This document shows, piece after piece, positions 59,139 to 64,000 of a stretch of DNA of 64,000 bases (position 1 is its first letter; every line of letters begins with the position of its first letter). A program made the position numbers and the translations under genes. The stretch spans positions 1,178,001 to 1,242,000 of the forward strand of contig OW818690.1 in NCBI GenBank assembly GCA_942493315.1. The letters run 5' to 3'. The DNA is from UBA5429 sp942493315. GTDB taxonomy: Bacteria > Bacteroidota > Bacteroidia > Bacteroidales > WCHB1-69. The notes beneath the pieces are model-generated. The model searched no databases. It was not told the DNA's origin and saw only the letters and a program-made list of their open reading frames with translations.

Positions 59139-60644
59139 ATGAAACAACATATTATTTCTACCGAATTTCTAAGTTTAGAAAAAGTTGAAAAGATTATCAA
59201 ATCGAAAACCAAGTTACTCCTTTCTGAAGAATCAAAAGAGGCCGTTCAAAAGTGTAGAACATACTTAGATGAAAAAATGAAAAACAGTAAAGTTCCTGTT
59301 TATGGAATTACTACAGGATTTGGTTCATTGTGCAATACAACTATCTCATTTGAAGATCTTTCCACATTACAAAGAAATTTAGTGATATCCCATTCTTGTG
59401 GTTTTGGTGATGAGGTGCCTCAAGAGATCGTAAAAATTATGCTTCTTTTAAAAATTCAATCTCTATCTTATGGCAATTCAGGCGTTCAGGTTGAAACTAT
59501 ACAAAGATTAATTGACTTTTTTAATAATGGAATATATCCTGTGGTTTATCAACAAGGTTCGTTAGGTGCATCAGGAGATTTAGCGCCATTGGCTCATTTG
59601 TCTTTACCACTTTTAAATCTTGGAGAAGTGTATTATAAAGGGAAGAAATATCCTGCTGAAGTGATCAATGCGAAATTTGGCTGGGAACCTATCGTTCTTC
59701 AATCTAAAGAGGGATTGGCTCTATTAAATGGTACTCAGTTTATGAGTGCTTATGGTTCCTGGTTGGTTTTAAAAGCAAAAAAATTATCCTGGTTAGCTGA
59801 TATGATTGCCGCTCTCTCATTGGATGCTTATGATGGAAGAATTGAACCTTTCCATATCTCAGTTCATCTGGTAAGACCTCATATTGGTCAAATTTTAACT
59901 TCAACACACATCAACTATCTCCTTGAGGGATCAGAAATTATTAATAGAGAGAAAAAACACGTTCAGGATCCTTACTCTTTCAGATGTATTCCTCAGGTTC
60001 ACGGTGCCACAAAAGATGCAGTGAATCATGTTATGAATGTGATCGAAACGGAGATCAATTCTGTTACTGACAATCCAACCATTTTCCCGGATGAAGATTT
60101 AATTATCTCAGCTGGAAACTTTCATGGTCAACCCATCGCTTTAGTGCTCGATTATTTAACTTTAGCCATGTCTGAATTGGCCAATATTTCAGAAAGAAGA
60201 GTGTATCAATTGATTGCAGGTAAAAGAGATCTTCCTTCATTTTTAGTAAAAAATCCGGGATTAAATTCTGGATTTATGATTCCACAATATACAGCTGCAT
60301 CGATTGTAAGTCAAAGTAAAACACTTTGCATGCCATCATCTTCTGATTCCATTGAATCTTCACAAGGACAGGAGGATCATGTAAGTATGGGAGCGAATGC
60401 TGCTACTAAAGCATATATCGTGATTAACAATACTGAAAAAGTGCTTGCTATTGAATTATTTAACGGAGCACAAGCTTTGGAATTCAGAAGACCATTAAAG
60501 TCATCAGATTTTATTGAAGAGTTTATGGCAAGTTACAGACAATATGTGCCTTTTGTAGAAAATGATGTTTTAATGTATAAATTGATGCATAAATCTCAAG
60601 AATTTTTACAAAATGTGAATGTGATTATCCCAGAAAAATTTTAA
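59139..60644 (+). CDS. hutH: Histidine ammonia-lyase
   Basis: 501 residues. The MIO cofactor triad Ala144-Ser145-Gly146 lies in GSLGASGDLAPLAH, as in known HAL enzymes. The substrate-side segment NLVISHSCGFGDEVP has the Ser-His typical of HAL rather than the His-Leu of many tyrosine ammonia-lyases, and QEDHVSMGANA near the C-terminus is also HAL-like. It deaminates histidine to urocanate. No hutU, hutI or formiminotransferase gene is beside it, so the rest of the pathway is elsewhere or absent. Confidence 0.92.
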   Translation: MKQHIISTEFLSLEKVEKIIKSKTKLLLSEESKEAVQKCRTYLDEKMKNSKVPVYGITTGFGSLCNTTISFEDLSTLQRNLVISHSCGFGDEVPQEIVKIMLLLKIQSLSYGNSGVQVETIQRLIDFFNNGIYPVVYQQGSLGASGDLAPLAHLSLPLLNLGEVYYKGKKYPAEVINAKFGWEPIVLQSKEGLALLNGTQFMSAYGSWLVLKAKKLSWLADMIAALSLDAYDGRIEPFHISVHLVRPHIGQILTSTHINYLLEGSEIINREKKHVQDPYSFRCIPQVHGATKDAVNHVMNVIETEINSVTDNPTIFPDEDLIISAGNFHGQPIALVLDYLTLAMSELANISERRVYQLIAGKRDLPSFLVKNPGLNSGFMIPQYTAASIVSQSKTLCMPSSSDSIESSQGQEDHVSMGANAATKAYIVINNTEKVLAIELFNGAQALEFRRPLKSSDFIEEFMASYRQYVPFVENDVLMYKLMHKSQEFLQNVNVIIPEKF

Positions 60645-60655
60645 CACCTATTTTC

Positions 60656-62050
60656 ATGTTAAAACTGGATAATATACAACGGGTTTATTTTTTGGGAATT
60701 GGAGGAATAGGAATGAGTGCACTGGCTCAGTTCTTTCTCCATTTTGGAAAAAAGGTGTTTGGTTATGATCTAACCCCTTCTCCTATAACAGATTCCTTAA
60801 TTCAAATGGGAGCTGTAATCCATTTCACTGAACAAGATCATCTGATTCCCGATTATATCGATTTGGTTATTGTAACTCCCGCTATTCCCAAAACTCATCA
60901 AGAGCTGATTTGGTTTCAAAAACAACAGATTCCTATTATGAAAAGATCTGAAGTTCTCGGATTGATTTGTCAGGATTATAATACTATTGCTGTTGCCGGG
61001 ACACATGGAAAAACAACCACTACTTCGATGGTTACCCATTTTTTACAGTCTGCACATCATCCTGTTTTAGCTTTTATTGGAGGCATATCTAAAAATTTGA
61101 ACAGTAATTTTCTGTTTACGGAAGCATTTAAAACAGTTGTCGTTGAAGCGGATGAATTTGATCGTTCTTTTTTAACCCTTTTCCCAAAAATTGGAATCAT
61201 TACTTCAGTAGATGCGGATCATTTGGATATTTATGGGGAAAAAGAGCAACTTGTGCAATCATTTCAGGATTTTGCCAATCAAATTGATCGAAACGGAACG
61301 TTAGTGATTGCGCATAAAATTGCACACTTAATTGAACATCCTCACAAAATTACTTATGGAGAGGAGCGGGATGCTGATTTCTTCTTTACTTTGAATGAGA
61401 TGAAACCACACCAAACGACGTTTTCCATTTGCAAAAAAAGTGGGTCACAAGATGCCGTTTGCTTTCATAATCTTCAAATTGAAGCTCCCGGAAAACATAA
61501 TATTTTGAATAGTATGGCTGCTTTTCTGGCTGTTAAAGAGTTGATGAAGTTAACCATCAGTCCTGAAAATGTAGCAACATGCAATATGATTTTTGACGCT
61601 TTTTCGAGCTGGAAAGGGGTTGCCAGAAGATTTGATTTCAGAATTGTACAGGATGATTTGATTTATATTGATGATTATGCACACCATCCTGAAGAGATCA
61701 AAGCTTTTTTATCAGCTGTTAAATCTATTTATCCTACAAAAAAAAGTACCGGAATTTTTCAACCTCACCTTTTCTCCAGAACCAGAGATTTTGTTCATGA
61801 ATTTGCTGAATCTTTAGCTGTTTTGGATGAGGTGATCCTCTTGGAAATCTATCCTGCCCGAGAATTGCCTATTGAAGGGATTACATCTTCCTATCTTTTG
61901 GATCTGATCCCTGTTGAAAATAAAAAAGTTTTACAAAAAGAGGATTTAATCCCCTATTTGATCCAACATAAACCGGAACTTTTATTGACAATCGGAGCAG
62001 GTAATATCGATCAGTTTGTTCCTGAAATTGAAAAAGTATTTAAAAAATGA
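60656..62050 (+). CDS. murC: UDP-N-acetylmuramate-L-alanine ligase
   Basis: 464 residues of the Mur ligase family. The N-terminal GIGGIGMSALAQF binds UDP-MurNAc, the P-loop is GTHGKTTTTSM (from about residue 115), and DDYAHHPEEIKAFL in the C-terminal domain is the MurC signature. It adds the first amino acid of the peptidoglycan stem. murC normally lies in the dcw cluster; here it follows hutH after 11 bases, with no other mur or fts gene in view, so it could be a displaced single copy or a second copy. Confidence 0.93.
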   Translation: MLKLDNIQRVYFLGIGGIGMSALAQFFLHFGKKVFGYDLTPSPITDSLIQMGAVIHFTEQDHLIPDYIDLVIVTPAIPKTHQELIWFQKQQIPIMKRSEVLGLICQDYNTIAVAGTHGKTTTTSMVTHFLQSAHHPVLAFIGGISKNLNSNFLFTEAFKTVVVEADEFDRSFLTLFPKIGIITSVDADHLDIYGEKEQLVQSFQDFANQIDRNGTLVIAHKIAHLIEHPHKITYGEERDADFFFTLNEMKPHQTTFSICKKSGSQDAVCFHNLQIEAPGKHNILNSMAAFLAVKELMKLTISPENVATCNMIFDAFSSWKGVARRFDFRIVQDDLIYIDDYAHHPEEIKAFLSAVKSIYPTKKSTGIFQPHLFSRTRDFVHEFAESLAVLDEVILLEIYPARELPIEGITSSYLLDLIPVENKKVLQKEDLIPYLIQHKPELLLTIGAGNIDQFVPEIEKVFKK

Positions 62051-62070
62051 TAAAAATCATCTGAAAATAA

Positions 62071-62079
62071 TATATTTGC
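62071..62079 (+). promoter_or_regulatory. -7 box for ribE
   Basis: TATATTTGC, 29 bases before the ribE start codon. Confidence 0.5.
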
Positions 62080-62108
62080 ATTTTAAAAATTAAAAAAATT
62101 ATAACATT

Positions 62109-62720
62109 ATGTTTACCGGAATTGTCGAAAAAACAGGAAAAATTGTTCATATCGAAAAAGAAAACAGCAACTACCATTTTACTATTGAAGTGGATTTTGC
62201 TGATGAACTCAAAATAGATCAAAGTATGGCTCATGATGGTTGTTGTTTAACCATTGTCAAGATTGATATTCCCAAAAACCAATATGTGGTGACAGCAATG
62301 GATGAAACCATGCTAAAAACAAATCTAAAAGCTTGGTGTATCGGTTATGAAGTGAATCTGGAAAGAAGCATGAGATTTGATGGACGTTTTGATGGACATA
62401 TTGTTCAAGGACATGTTGATCAAACAGCAATATGTCAAGAAGTTATTGATGACAATGGAAGCTGGAGATACTACTTTACCTACGATGCTGAACTCAATAA
62501 TTTTACTGTTCCTAAAGGATCGATCACTGTAAATGGAGTAAGTTTAACTGTTGTGGATTCTGAAAAAGGGAGATTCTCAGTTGCTATCATCCCATATACC
62601 TATCAGATGACCAATTTTCACAATATTGTTCCCGATTCCATCATTAATATCGAATTTGATGTACTCGGAAAATATGTTCAAAAGTTAATGGAACAATATT
62701 TTGAAAGTCAAAAAAAATAA
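62109..62720 (+). CDS. ribE: Riboflavin synthase, alpha subunit
   Basis: 203 residues made of two lumazine-binding repeats, the first starting MFTGIVEKTGKI and the second around residue 96 with FDGHIVQGHVDQTAI. GSITVNGVSLTVVD belongs to the second barrel. It dismutates 6,7-dimethyl-8-ribityllumazine to riboflavin. The gene is not in a rib operon here; no FMN riboswitch is visible in the 58-base gap after murC. Confidence 0.95.
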   Translation: MFTGIVEKTGKIVHIEKENSNYHFTIEVDFADELKIDQSMAHDGCCLTIVKIDIPKNQYVVTAMDETMLKTNLKAWCIGYEVNLERSMRFDGRFDGHIVQGHVDQTAICQEVIDDNGSWRYYFTYDAELNNFTVPKGSITVNGVSLTVVDSEKGRFSVAIIPYTYQMTNFHNIVPDSIINIEFDVLGKYVQKLMEQYFESQKK

Positions 62721-62774
62721 AACAGATTTTTATTCGTTATTTCCCTATTACAATATAAAAATATTTTAGAAAGC

Positions 62775-64000
62775 TTGAAAAAACAAATAACATCCTATAT
62801 ACCTGTCATCTGGATCTTTGCTGCACTATTGGTGTTCATTTCTTGTGCTACCAATAAGAATAGTTTTGAAAACAGAGCCTATCATACGGTCACATCTACC
62901 TATAACGTAAATTTTAATGGGAAAGAAGCCCTGAAAGAGGGAGAAATTGAGATTGCCAAGAAAAGAAAAGACAATTATACTACTTTATTACCATTGTATT
63001 ATTATCCTGCAAAAGAGGATTTAGGCTCCATTAATGCAAAAATGGACAGAGTTATTGAAAAAGCATCAAAGTCTATTTACAAACACTCCATGTTAATCAG
63101 AGGTAAAGAGTACGTTAAAACAATGGATGATGCATATATGATGATGGGGAAAGCCTATTTTCATAAACAGGATTTTATAAATGCATCCAGAATCTTTACT
63201 TATATTGCCAAACAGTATCCTACTTGGGGATTAGCTGAAGAAGCGATCATTCTAAATGCCCGCACTGCGATCAGACAAAATCAGTTCACAAGAGCGCAAC
63301 AACTTTTAGAGGAAGCGTACCAAATTATTTATCCTCAAAATAAAAAGAAGTTAAATTATATGTATTATGCGGCTTTGGCGGAATTGAATATGACCAATCC
63401 GGCAGGTGAAATTGAAGTGGCAATCAGTTCCTTGATTGAACTTCAAAAATTGCATCCCAATAAGGAGATGACGATCCGTATCAACTATATTTTAGGACAA
63501 TTGTACGAATTAGAGAACAACAATAAGGAAGCTCAATACTATTTTCTTAAAGTGATCAAAAGCACGCCCACCTACGATATGGAGTTCAGTGCCCGTATGA
63601 AATTAGCATCCAATTATGATGGTACACCGGCATCTAAACAAGTGATCATTAAGGAGCTTAACAAAATGTTAAATGAAAGCAAAAATGATGAGTTTAAAGA
63701 TCAGATCTATTTTGCTTTTTCTGAAATAGCTCGTATTGACGAAGAGAAAAAGGAACGGATGGAATACTTAGGAAAATCAGTTTCTGCATTTGTGGACAAC
63801 AATTTCCAAAGAACATTTTCTTCTCTTACTTTAGCTGATCTTTATTTTCAGGATAGCGAATACATTAAAGCACAAGCTTATTATGATACAGCGCTCGTTT
63901 CATTACCGGGAAACTATCCCAATAAAGATGCGATTATTAAAAAAGCTTCTTTTTTGAGGGATTTAGTAGATAATCTTAATGAGATCGCACTTCAGGATAG
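62775..64000 (+). CDS. porW: T9SS lipoprotein PorW/SprE, N-terminal part cut by window edge
   Basis: An open frame runs from a TTG at 62775 to the right edge (408 codons seen). It begins with a lipoprotein signal (ALLVFISCATNKN), followed by NRAYHTVTSTYNVNFNGKEA, the conserved entry to PorW/SprE, and then TPR-like helical pairs (YMMMGKAYFHKQDFINASRI, AQYYFLKVIKSTP, YFQDSEYIKAQAYYDTAL). PorW links components of the type IX secretion motor and translocon at the outer membrane. No ATG fits in frame, so TTG is the best start. It agrees with the six T9SS cargo genes in this window. Confidence 0.85.
   Translation, partial: MKKQITSYIPVIWIFAALLVFISCATNKNSFENRAYHTVTSTYNVNFNGKEALKEGEIEIAKKRKDNYTTLLPLYYYPAKEDLGSINAKMDRVIEKASKSIYKHSMLIRGKEYVKTMDDAYMMMGKAYFHKQDFINASRIFTYIAKQYPTWGLAEEAIILNARTAIRQNQFTRAQQLLEEAYQIIYPQNKKKLNYMYYAALAELNMTNPAGEIEVAISSLIELQKLHPNKEMTIRINYILGQLYELENNNKEAQYYFLKVIKSTPTYDMEFSARMKLASNYDGTPASKQVIIKELNKMLNESKNDEFKDQIYFAFSEIARIDEEKKERMEYLGKSVSAFVDNNFQRTFSSLTLADLYFQDSEYIKAQAYYDTALVSLPGNYPNKDAIIKKASFLRDLVDNLNEIALQD

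Noticed and set aside
62051..62108. FMN riboswitch ahead of ribE
   Set aside because: The gap is only 58 bases, AT-rich, and lacks the conserved FMN-aptamer elements.

Overview
The window comes from a low-GC member of the Bacteroidota, most likely Bacteroidales-like. Four things point there. Many genes follow a -7 box of the form TAnnTTTG(C/T), the promoter element of this phylum. Six secreted proteins end in a type IX secretion (T9SS) type A sorting domain, and the T9SS lipoprotein PorW/SprE begins at the right edge. A TonB-energising cluster has the phylum's layout of ExbB, a membrane protein and two ExbD proteins. Ribosomal protein S16 carries the long acidic tail seen in the group. The species cannot be named from the sequence alone.

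Layout. 1-9.8 kb: a cut-off cold-shock gene, mutS2 and cinA, then on the minus strand a PfkB sugar/nucleoside kinase, prmA, a three-module PepSY-like secreted protein and a Fur-family regulator that appears frameshifted; purC and a PlsC-type acyltransferase follow on the plus strand. 9.8-17 kb: tRNA-Arg, rpsP, a secreted unknown, and three separately transcribed T9SS cargo genes, two of them tandem paralogues with Asp-box propeller motifs. 17-22.4 kb: der-yicC, the exbB-exbD-exbD cluster and tRNA-Ser. 22.5-31 kb: a tight plus-strand run of an aminotransferase, an L,D-transpeptidase, an M64 peptidase, a phosphate butyryl/acetyltransferase and a periplasmic GATase-like protein, followed by rho. 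31-39 kb: an IVP-family four-helix-bundle gene between two heptamer arrays, then uvrA, alaS and a DUF4143 ATPase. 39-50 kb: creD, two secreted proteins, pnp-rpsO, an acyl-ACP thioesterase, and a GH2 beta-mannosidase-like lipoprotein with an apparent frameshift after its signal peptide. 50-64 kb: a T9SS peptidylarginine deiminase, an ABC exporter, further secreted proteins, an M1 peptidase, hutH, murC, ribE and the start of porW.

Two features stand out. First, intergenic DNA carries several unrelated tandem arrays of 7-bp or 8-bp units: (C/T)AT(C/T)GAC, TT(C/T)TTAC, GTCTATA, GTCNAAA, TAAGCTAA and ATCAGCAC. Many begin inside or within a few bases of a stop codon. Second, the deiminase at 50210-52243 has residues spaced almost exactly like the catalytic and C-terminal-arginine-specificity residues of Porphyromonas gingivalis PPAD, so it looks like a true secreted citrullinating enzyme rather than an agmatine deiminase.
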